Shown here: piece after piece, positions 52,756 through 59,776 of the stretch
Layout of the letters: every line of letters starts with the position of its first letter
Position numbering within the stretch: position 1 is the stretch's first letter
Assembly: GCF_020782235.1 (NCBI RefSeq)
Contig: NZ_JAJGNO010000010.1
Location: 1-64,000, forward strand
Reading direction: 5' to 3'
DNA from: Sphingobium naphthae
GTDB taxonomy: Bacteria > Pseudomonadota > Alphaproteobacteria > Sphingomonadales > Sphingomonadaceae
DNA: 64,000 nt
Notes under the pieces: generated by a model
What the model saw: the letters and a program-made list of their open reading frames with translations, nothing else
What the model was told of the DNA's origin: nothing
The model's database searches: none
Translations under genes and position numbers: made by a program

Positions 52756-54095
52756 AGCTGCGCCCGCCCCGGTTGCGAGAGCGGATAGGCCTCATCGTCC
52801 TGCTCCATCTGCTGGCCATGATTGCCGTCATTCTGCTGTTCCTGGAACAGACGGACATGCGCAAGATGGCCCCGCTATATCGGGTGCCCGTTCCCGAAAA
52901 GGTCGCTTTGGTCGTCACCGCATTCGAACGCACGCCGCCCAGATCGCATCCCGATCTTGTCCGCGCCTTTTCCGATGCGACCATGCGCGTCACCATGCTG
53001 GCGGCACTGCCTGCGGGCCAGGCATCCTCCGCCACGCCCACGACCCTGTCCCGCTATCAGGAGGCTTTGGGCGGCAGGCCGTTCCGCATCGAAACATCAG
53101 GCGACATCGGCCCCGCAGACCTCGACATGCGCCCCGCCGTCACGATGAACCCCGTGCGGATATCGGTCGCCCTGTCCGGCGGCGATGCCATTATGATCGA
53201 ACAGATGGTCGCAGCGCCGCTGACCAAGATCGTCAACAATCTGATGCTGTTCCTAGCCGCCGTTGCGATTGTCGATATCGCTGTCATCCTGTGGCTGGCC
53301 GCGCAGACGACGCGGCCTGTCGAACGGCTGGCCCGCGCTGTCCGCGAGGACAGGCTGGATGCGCTGAAGCCCGACGGCCCGCGCGAGATCGTGGAACTGG
53401 GCGAAGCGTTCCGGCAATTGCGCCAGCATCTGCGGACGCTGCTTGATGAACGAACGCGCATGCTCGCGGCCATCGCACATGATTATCGCACCTATCTGAC
53501 CCGCATGGACCTGCGCAGCGAATTTATTGAGGATGACGAACAGCGTGCCCTCGCTGGCAAGGATATCGAGGAAATGCGCGACCTGCTGAGCGACACGCTT
53601 ACCTTCGCACGGGAATCGGCCGCGACCGACCTAGACATGGCGACATGCGACATTCGCGCCGAACTGGCGCTGGTCGCCGAAGAGCGCCTACAGCGCAACC
53701 AGCATGTGGACGTCGCGCCCCTGCCCCATGCCGTCCATGCCCATGTCTCCCATATTTCCTTCCAGCGCATGATGGCCAACCTGCTGGACAATGCGGTTCG
53801 CTACGGCGGCGGACAGGCGCGTATCCTTGTCGAACCCGACGGCCCGTTCATCCGCATCATGGTGGAGGATGACGGCCCCGGCGTACCCGAACCCAGCCTG
53901 CCGCGCCTGACCGAACCGTTCGAGCGGCTCGAGCCGTCGCGCGCGCGCAGGACGGGGGGCGTGGGCCTTGGCCTGTCGATCGTCCAGGCACTGACCCAGC
54001 GCTACCGGGGCGACCTGGTGCTGGAAAATCGCGCGGAAGGCGGGTTTCGCGCCATCCTGTTGCTCCGCAGTGCAGGAGGAACCGGACCGGCATGA
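52749..54095 (+). CDS. Sensor histidine kinase with an unusual H-box
   Basis: A 448-residue EnvZ/CpxA-type kinase. Two membrane helices (about 12-32 and 164-185) enclose a periplasmic sensor of about 130 residues. A HAMP-like linker and a dimerisation helix with His244 follow, then the ATP-binding domain (NLLDNAVRYG, VEDDGPGVP, GGVGLGLSIV). The H-box reads HDYRTYLTRM; the usual form is HDLRTPLTRL, so the conserved proline is replaced by tyrosine. This is unusual and could lower phosphatase activity. Confidence 0.9.
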   Translation: MLKLRPPRLRERIGLIVLLHLLAMIAVILLFLEQTDMRKMAPLYRVPVPEKVALVVTAFERTPPRSHPDLVRAFSDATMRVTMLAALPAGQASSATPTTLSRYQEALGGRPFRIETSGDIGPADLDMRPAVTMNPVRISVALSGGDAIMIEQMVAAPLTKIVNNLMLFLAAVAIVDIAVILWLAAQTTRPVERLARAVREDRLDALKPDGPREIVELGEAFRQLRQHLRTLLDERTRMLAAIAHDYRTYLTRMDLRSEFIEDDEQRALAGKDIEEMRDLLSDTLTFARESAATDLDMATCDIRAELALVAEERLQRNQHVDVAPLPHAVHAHVSHISFQRMMANLLDNAVRYGGGQARILVEPDGPFIRIMVEDDGPGVPEPSLPRLTEPFERLEPSRARRTGGVGLGLSIVQALTQRYRGDLVLENRAEGGFRAILLLRSAGGTGPA

Positions 54096-54176
54096 CCGAC
54101 ACGGACTGATACATGGCACCCGACCGGATGATGCAAAGGCCATCCATATCAGGCTTCCCACCCAAGGAGTCCGATC

Positions 54177-54674
54177 ATGCCCCGGTTTTTCAATCCCCAA
54201 TCCCTCACGAAGCACGGTGTCAGCGTCAGCGCCGCTTTTGCAGGCAGCGTGACCCTGTTCCTGTCCGTCATGGCCATAATGGCCAGTCCCGCCGCAGAGG
54301 CGCAGGTCGTCCGGCATACGACCGTCGCGCCCCGCGCCGGGGTCGTGCACAGCCGCACCGTCATCGTCGATCGCGGCCGTCCCGGCTGGTGGCGCGGCCA
54401 CCCCGGATTTGTCCATTATCACGGGCCGCGCCATGGCCATTATTTCGCGCCCGGCTACGGCTATTACCCCATCCCGCCCAGACATGCGCATAGCGTTTGG
54501 ATCGTCGGTGGCACCCTCCCCCTGTCGATGCGCCATTATGTCGTCGTCAATCCGGTCGGCTATGGACTGTCCCCAGCACCGACCGGCCATATCTGGTGCT
54601 ATGCGGGAACGAATTTCGTGCTGATCTCCCGACACACCGGCGTCATCATCCAGTCCGTTGCCGGTGGTTGGTGA
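54177..54674 (+). CDS. RcnB-like periplasmic protein
   Basis: A 165-residue protein with a long signal peptide (about 1-42, ending SPAAEA). A His/Gly-rich part (WWRGHPGFVHYHGPRHGHYF) is followed by a C-terminal RcnB-type domain: GTLPLSMRHYVVVNPVGYGL, then GHIWCYAGTNFVLISRHTGVIIQSV. RcnB proteins help control nickel and cobalt efflux. An AAGGAG lies upstream of the start. It is 81 bases after the kinase gene. Confidence 0.75.
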   Translation: MPRFFNPQSLTKHGVSVSAAFAGSVTLFLSVMAIMASPAAEAQVVRHTTVAPRAGVVHSRTVIVDRGRPGWWRGHPGFVHYHGPRHGHYFAPGYGYYPIPPRHAHSVWIVGGTLPLSMRHYVVVNPVGYGLSPAPTGHIWCYAGTNFVLISRHTGVIIQSVAGGW

Positions 54675-55270
54675 AAAAGCGACACTCGCTGGCAGTGCTT
54701 CTGACTGCCAGCGGCCCATACCGGTCTTTCCGCCGACGATTCCCAATGCTCAGGTGCAGTCCGCCAAGGACTTGCAACTCGCGACCAACTCAAGTCGCTC
54801 GGATGCGACGTTAGCAGGTCGGCTTACGGCGGAACTGGCCATTCACTGGTTACAAAGCTGCCTTCCGCAGTGCGCCATTATGTTCATTCGGCATGCCAGT
54901 AGGGAATTCCGAGCACAGTCAAGCTCGACGGATTCGTTGAGCACTCACTCCAAAATGAGCGCTTAAACTTCAAGTCACGAGACCCCAGATAAAATTGATC
55001 GAAATTTGACATGAAAACAGTGCTTAATCCTAATGTTTCAAGGTATTGGGCGTGTCTCTGCATCGCGCTCCCACACAACTTGATCAATGGACTTTCAGAA
55101 AATTACGATCTTGCTGGCGAAGTATATCGTCTCAAAGAATCGTTTTCCGTCATTACCGAAAATGCTACTATCAACTCAACATTCCGCCGATCATTGAAAA
55201 TGAGCGGACATTCCTCGGGCTCGCAGCCGATTAAAGTTGTTTGCGGTTGCCGCAAAACGGGGGATTACAT
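54675..55270. other. Intergenic boundary with a drop in GC content
   Basis: About 600 bases without a recognisable gene. From about 54950 the sequence turns clearly richer in A and T than the DNA on either side, suggesting a junction between unrelated segments. The promoter of the three-gene envelope operon must lie in the last part. Confidence 0.5.
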
Positions 55271-56356
55271 ATGTTCAGGAGCAATCTTGCGGCAGCGGTT
55301 AAACCGCCGCACGAAACTCACTATAAACAATTTTCAACACTTCTACGGGAACGGGCGATTGGCGCAGTAACTCGCTGCATGACGGGCGCCATGCTTCTTT
55401 TGGCGACCTCCGGCTGCAGCACGACCCGCTTCACGCAGACCGCCGGACAGTTCGGCGCGCTGACCCGAAGCGCTGCCGAACAGCAGAATGAGCGTCTGGG
55501 CGCAGTGGCGGCGGACGAGATTGAGCGATACCGGCAGAGCTTGGCAGAGACGAAAACGGAGCTCAGGTTCCGGGATTGCGCGAGGACACTCGCCGATGTT
55601 CCGCCCGATCCGGAATCCGCGCTCGTCAAACCATTTCCGCGCTGCAGGCTCACGGAACGGGTATCACAGGGAGAATTTCGGGAACTCGCTCCCGACGTCC
55701 GATTCGAGAACATCACGACTCTCAATTCCGCTTTGGTAGACTACGCCAGCGGCCTGGTGCTGCTCGCCGCGGACGCTTCGGAAGATCAACAAACCTTCAC
55801 CGCTTCGGTGAGCAATCTGGCGTCTTCGATCGGAGGACTGGACGGCGCGATCCGCAAAGTCACCGGCTCCAGCGAGGAAGATTCTGCGGCTAAGCTCAAC
55901 GCGGTCGGGACGCTCGTCGCGAAACTGGGCAATCTCTACTTTGCCGCGCGTCGTCAAAGCGTCCTCAAGCATATGATCATTGAAGCCGACCCACTGGTCC
56001 AGCGCTCCGCGGCAATCCTCGGCGACGCCGACTCTCAGCTCGACCTTTATGATCGGCTTCCGCTCTACGAAGCGGTCGTTAAGGCGCAGCAGAATGCGGA
56101 TGAAGTGCGCGCGGGAGGCGATGTCACTGCGATCCGTTCCGCGCAGGACAAGCTGTTTACCGCAGTCGAGCGATTCAACGCGTATCAAATCGACCGCTCA
56201 CGCTTTGCCGCGATCGGCGCGGCTCACGCCAAGCTCGTCGAGGCGGCCAAAGCCGGAGCGACGATCAAGGAGTTGCACGAAGCCATAGTCGCCATCGTCG
56301 ATCTTGCGAGCACTATCGGTGAGACCAAGAGCGCCTTTGAAACGGAGAAACAGTGA
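55271..56356 (+). CDS. Putative lipoprotein with helical domain
   Basis: A protein of about 361 residues. A hydrophobic stretch ending in a lipobox (MLLLATSGC) begins about 37 residues in; an in-frame ATG at 55379 would give a shorter but unusually brief signal. The body is long amphipathic helix (RYRQSLAETKTELRFRD; QQNADEVRAGGDVTAI; AAHAKLVEAAKAGATI). No domain recognised. Its stop shares bases with the start of the next gene, so the three genes at 55271-58719 form an operon. Confidence 0.7.
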   Translation: MFRSNLAAAVKPPHETHYKQFSTLLRERAIGAVTRCMTGAMLLLATSGCSTTRFTQTAGQFGALTRSAAEQQNERLGAVAADEIERYRQSLAETKTELRFRDCARTLADVPPDPESALVKPFPRCRLTERVSQGEFRELAPDVRFENITTLNSALVDYASGLVLLAADASEDQQTFTASVSNLASSIGGLDGAIRKVTGSSEEDSAAKLNAVGTLVAKLGNLYFAARRQSVLKHMIIEADPLVQRSAAILGDADSQLDLYDRLPLYEAVVKAQQNADEVRAGGDVTAIRSAQDKLFTAVERFNAYQIDRSRFAAIGAAHAKLVEAAKAGATIKELHEAIVAIVDLASTIGETKSAFETEKQ

Positions 56357-56730
56357 TGGCCGTTCAAGTTAAAACTCTGCCAGTCTATAAGGCGACGCGC
56401 GATGCGCTGGTGAACACCTTATCATTGGCGGAAAGCACGTTCACGGACGCCGATTTCTCCTATGATCCGTCGTCCGACTATCGCAAGGCGCTCGAAGTAA
56501 TCAACGCCATCCTGCTTCAGCTACGGTCGCTCGCGGTGAGTATGCTCAAGGAGATTGATGAGGCGATCGCCGAGAGCAACCTGGCGTCGGAGCTCACAGC
56601 GCGAGCACAGGAAGCAAAGAAGGAGGCGGATGCGCTCAATAGGGCGGCGCACAGCATCAATGACATCGCGAGCGTCGCCAGCAAGATAACAGGCGTTGTG
56701 ACGGGGATCGCGGGACTGCCATTCCTATGA
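56356..56730 (+). CDS. Small helical protein with a C-terminal hydrophobic hairpin
   Basis: A 124-residue protein (MAVQVKTLPVYKATRDALVN...). It is nearly all helix, with a long coiled-coil-like part (EIDEAIAESNLASELTARAQEAKKEAD) and a Gly-rich hydrophobic end (VASKITGVVTGIAGLPFL). That end could insert into a membrane, as in alpha-helical pore-formers, but this is inference. The start overlaps the previous stop by one base (TGATG). Confidence 0.7.
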   Translation: MAVQVKTLPVYKATRDALVNTLSLAESTFTDADFSYDPSSDYRKALEVINAILLQLRSLAVSMLKEIDEAIAESNLASELTARAQEAKKEADALNRAAHSINDIASVASKITGVVTGIAGLPFL

Positions 56731-57515
56731 GCTACGACATAGCAGCCAGACGGAGGAAGTCATGGACATCTTGAATCTGGTGGTTCCGCTAGTCGGCGTT
56801 GTTGGCGCATTTCTGCTGGCTCTGGCAGCCATCAAGCAGCGCACCCTCCTCGGTTTCTTCGGCCGAGGGCTAGACGAAACCAAGGCCCTGTCGGCGCTAC
56901 CTGCTAGGGCAAAGCTTGAGGGCCTCGAAATTATCGAAAACACCTTAAAGATTGAAAGGATAAACACGCGCAAGCTGACAGCTGATCAGACTTACAATCT
57001 TATACTCGAAACATTAAAGGACAAAAAGCGAGTCGCGAACTTAAAGTTTGTGGCTTATTTGAGCTTTTCTGTCATCATAATTACGTTCGCAGGAACATTT
57101 CTGTATTATAAGATATTTTATGATACACAGTCAAAGATCTCGGATGCCCTGTTGGAGGATGGAGATAGTGCCAGTCAAATCTTGGGGCGCTTCAATTTTT
57201 TCCAGAAGAGTGATCCTCGCTTGGTTGAGGCCTTGGCAAAGGAAACGGCTTTTGGCCCGCCAGGCGAGGGAGCATATCGCCTACTCATGGACAAAATATG
57301 CGTCAACAAGAACAGTAAGACCTGCAATCAAGCCATCATGGAGATTAGGCAGCGTGCTGAGAAACGGGAGCCTCCGTTTAACGACGTGGGGATTCCTGTC
57401 AAAATTGGAGTACCTTCTGGTGAGGAAGAGCCAAAAAGGTTCACCGTAAATGTAAGTCCATCCTTTGGCTATGCGAACCGGGCGGTGAACATTATCTATA
57501 AAGGCCGCCGTCTTA

Positions 57516-58420
57516 GAGGCTGTTTGGGAAATCGGCGGCAGGGGTTGTCATAGGCGTATCTGCGTGATTCAGGCTCTGGATGTGGACGCAGCAGAGCCGG
57601 GGGCGGATGGCCCAGATTGCGAAGAAGACGAAGCGTTATCCCAGTGACCTGACCGATGAGGAATGGGATCGCCTTGCGCCGTTGATGCCCAAGCCGGGTC
57701 GTCGAGGCCGTCCCCGCGAGGTGGATTTCCGCGAAGTGATCAACGCGGTCCGCTATCTGGTGCGATCGGGGTGTGGTTGGCGGATGCTGCCGATCCATTT
57801 TGGCGCCTGGCAGACGGTCTATGGCTGGTTTCGGGAGCTGGCACGCAGGTTCCTGTTCCAGACGATCCACGACATCGAATTGATGTTGGACCGAGAACGT
57901 GAGGGGCGAGAAGCCAGCCCCAGTGCGGCGGTCATCGACAGCCAGTCGGTCAAGGCGCCTTCCGCAGAAAAGCGCGGTTTTGACGCAGGCAAGAAGATCG
58001 TCGGTCGCAAGCGGCATATCGCAGTCGACACCGATGGACGCTTGCTGATGGTCAACCTCACTACCGCCGATATCTCCGATAGTGCAGGCGCTCAGGCGAT
58101 CCTCGATGGCATCCGCAAGCGCTGGCCGTGGGTGAAGCATCTCTTTGCCGATGGCGCCTATGATCGCCTCAAGCTCATGGACAAGGCCAGCTACCTCGAC
58201 TTTGTCGTGGAGGTCATCCGTCGAAGCGATCGCCAGCAGGGCTTCAAGGTGCTTCCGCGCCGCTGGGTCGTCGAACGCACCTTCGGATGGATGACCCGAT
58301 GGCGCCGTCTGGTCCGCGACTACGAAAAGCGCATCGACGTCTCACAGGCGATGATCCTCGTCGCCATGGGTGGAAACCTACTACGCCGAAACGCTCATCC
58401 CTGATTTTCCAAACGGACTC
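57516..58420 (+). mobile_element. IS5-family (IS1031-like) insertion sequence, 905 bp, complete
   Basis: The ends are inverted repeats: GAGGCTGTTTGGGAAATC on the left and, on the opposite strand, GAGTCCGTTTGGAAAATC on the right. A TTA target duplication flanks it (57513-57515 and 58421-58423). One transposase gene fills the element. Three-base TNA-type targets are typical of the IS1031 group of IS5. Confidence 0.9.
57607..58404 (+). CDS. IS5-family transposase
   Basis: A 265-residue DDE transposase. N-terminal RYPSDLTDEEWDRLAPLMPKP and the GCGWRMLP box are typical of the group. The catalytic acids are at VIDSQSVK (first Asp), FADGAYD (second Asp) and WVVERTFGWMTRWRRL (Glu). It looks intact. 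The ATG at 57607 is preferred over an upstream in-frame ATG at 57580 by family alignment. Confidence 0.93.
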   Translation: MAQIAKKTKRYPSDLTDEEWDRLAPLMPKPGRRGRPREVDFREVINAVRYLVRSGCGWRMLPIHFGAWQTVYGWFRELARRFLFQTIHDIELMLDREREGREASPSAAVIDSQSVKAPSAEKRGFDAGKKIVGRKRHIAVDTDGRLLMVNLTTADISDSAGAQAILDGIRKRWPWVKHLFADGAYDRLKLMDKASYLDFVVEVIRRSDRQQGFKVLPRRWVVERTFGWMTRWRRLVRDYEKRIDVSQAMILVAMGGNLLRRNAHP

Positions 58421-58719
58421 TTACACTTTACGCCAGTCCACGTATGCCTGGATACACGGATGACAATTTTGTGCATTTGAATACTGCTCAAGCGGATGCA
58501 TTAGGTGCTCCTCGTGCAAACACGAGGGACAGTAGCCGGAGAATAGATGATCCTTATGTCCAATCGGCGTTTGCGGTCGAGGTCGTCAATGAGGATCCGA
58601 ATCTATACGATCCAGTATGCCCAATGCATTGGAATGCCGAACGGAACCCATCACTCTGCAAGAAGGAGAAGCAGCTAAGAACTTCAGAATATCTGAGACT
58701 TTCGCAAAACGCAAATTGA

Positions 58720-59069
58720 CTAATTACCCTGTTACATATTGGTTAGTATAAAAGAAAAATTGCGCGAGAGAATGGTAGATATTCTTGAAAACATCCGGGG
58801 GCAGCCTCTCGAGCGGCAGGTTCATCCGAAACCCGTCGTTCAAGGTCAAGCCCACGAAGGGCGGGTTTGTCCCAGACCACGTCATAGCTGTCGTTCGGCT
58901 CAACAGCGCAGGAAGACGCGAGCCGTACGACCAACTTGGGCGCGTAACAGACATTTCCCAATCTGTCGGCGCAACGATCAAGGCCGCATCAGCAAGTCCC
59001 GACGGGCAATGGCAAGTCAGTTTCTTCCGCTCAGCAAAGTCATTCCGGATGCCGCCGCGACGAGTCGCA
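58720..59069. other. Intergenic region with an unrecognised frame
   Basis: About 350 bases. A frame from about 58785 on the plus strand reads SFKVKPTKGGFVPDHVIAVV, then RLNSAGRREPYDQLG, which is fairly protein-like but has no ATG start or ribosome site. Frames on the minus strand are equally open, so the coding strand cannot be decided. Treated as undetermined. Confidence 0.35.
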
Positions 59070-59136
59070 CCGCCTTCGGCGGTTGCGCTCGGGACAGTTG
59101 CAAAGTGCAGTAGCGCTTTGCAACTGTCCCGAGCGC
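59070..59136. repeat. Left end of a hairpin-bounded unit
   Basis: CCGCCTTCGGCGGTT (59070-59084) is followed by a perfect 52-bp hairpin: 21-bp arms 59085-59105 and 59116-59136 with the 10-base loop TGCAGTAGCG. The whole 67 bases match, in inverted orientation, the right end at 59658-59724. The inner 28 bases are identical and the outer arm bases differ but stay paired. Confidence 0.85.
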
Positions 59137-59156
59137 TTCAATGGCCTCGGATCGTC

Positions 59157-59561
59157 TCAAACGGCGGATAATTTTGTAGCCCATAAATAAAGGGTTGCGG
59201 TGAGACGAGACACCATCTGCAAACATAACAGCCAACAGGAGGACTTAGGGGGCACGGGGAGGCCCGCAGCCTTGATGCGATCCGCACAGTCGGAACGGGT
59301 CCAGCCCCATTCTCGCAGAGGGTAGCGGCATTCGAACAGCGCGTTCTCGATGGTTGAGGCATGAGCATGACGGCGGCTATCGGCAGGCGAGATGTCGTAA
59401 CCGATGAGCCGAACGACCTTTGAGCCTGCCGCCCAGGCCGCCCGTGCAGGCTCCCATGTACGCAGATAGGCGTCCTGGGGAGCCACCTTCCATTTCAGCG
59501 AGCAGCTGTGCCGGCCCATCGAAATGCTGGGCAAGGTGGCATTGGTCAGGACGTTTTCCAA
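59157..59561 (-). pseudogene. Fragment of a PAPS-reductase-like gene
   Basis: Residues about 15-112 of this frame follow a pattern I recognise from PAPS-reductase-fold proteins of mobile elements: CSLKWKVAPQDAYLRTWEPA, KVVRLIGYD, DSRRHA, YPLREWGWTRSDC, IKAAGLPVPPKSSC. After SSC the expected FFCP does not appear and the frame drifts to a stop at 59157. The N-terminal ATP-binding part is missing too. It therefore is an internal piece only, and it lies wholly between the two hairpin ends. Confidence 0.6.
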
Positions 59562-59657
59562 AATATGAAGTCAAGTTGTCTATGATGGCGTTTGCTGCCG
59601 TGGATATCAGGGGCTTATTCTCAATTTACCTGCCCGCGGTGTTCATGAACAATCTGA

Positions 59658-59724
59658 ACGATCGGTAGAGTTGCAAAGCGCTACTGCACTTTGCAACTCT
59701 ACCGATCGTAACCGCTAAAGGCGG
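59658..59724. repeat. Right end of a hairpin-bounded unit
   Basis: A perfect 52-bp hairpin (arms 59658-59678 and 59689-59709, loop CGCTACTGCA) is followed by AACCGCTAAAGGCGG (59710-59724). It is the inverse of the left end at 59070-59136: same geometry, identical inner 28 bases on the opposite strand, and covarying outer arms. Confidence 0.85.
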
Positions 59725-59776
59725 CATGCTGACCATTGATCTGTGCAGATCATTGAAGGGATACCCGCATCTGATG

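Larger units (their letters stand above)
56762..58719 (+). pseudogene. Two-helix membrane protein gene, split by an IS5-type insertion
   Basis: Two membrane helices (MDILNLVVPLVGVVGAFLLA and, near residue 97, AYLSFSVIIITFAGTFLYY) flank a short cytosolic loop, followed by a large soluble domain. The frame enters the IS at 57516. If the IS (57516-58420) and one TTA copy are removed, codon CTT at 57512 is followed by ACA-CTT-TAC and the frame runs unbroken to the stop at 58719, giving 349 residues. The tail then reads MPGYTDDNFVHLNTAQADAL. As it stands, only a 263-residue truncated product would be made. Lower GC than the neighbours. Function unknown. Confidence 0.85.

Noticed and set aside
54658..54966. 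Plus-strand frame of 102 codons after the RcnB-like gene
   Set aside because: It begins within the previous gene, has no ribosome site and shows no recognisable motif.
59091..59105. GGGACAGTTGCAAAG as an IS6-family terminal repeat
   Set aside because: It resembles the GG-x4-GTTGCAAA ends of IS26/IS6100, but the sequence is part of a perfect hairpin and no IS6 transposase or full end is present.
59085..59136. Hairpin as a simple rho-independent terminator
   Set aside because: No T-run follows on either strand, no gene ends nearby, and the same structure recurs inverted at 59658, which favours an element end.
58739..59171. Two plus-strand and two minus-strand frames of 70-130 codons
   Set aside because: None has a start with a ribosome site and they contradict each other; one of them crosses the left hairpin end.
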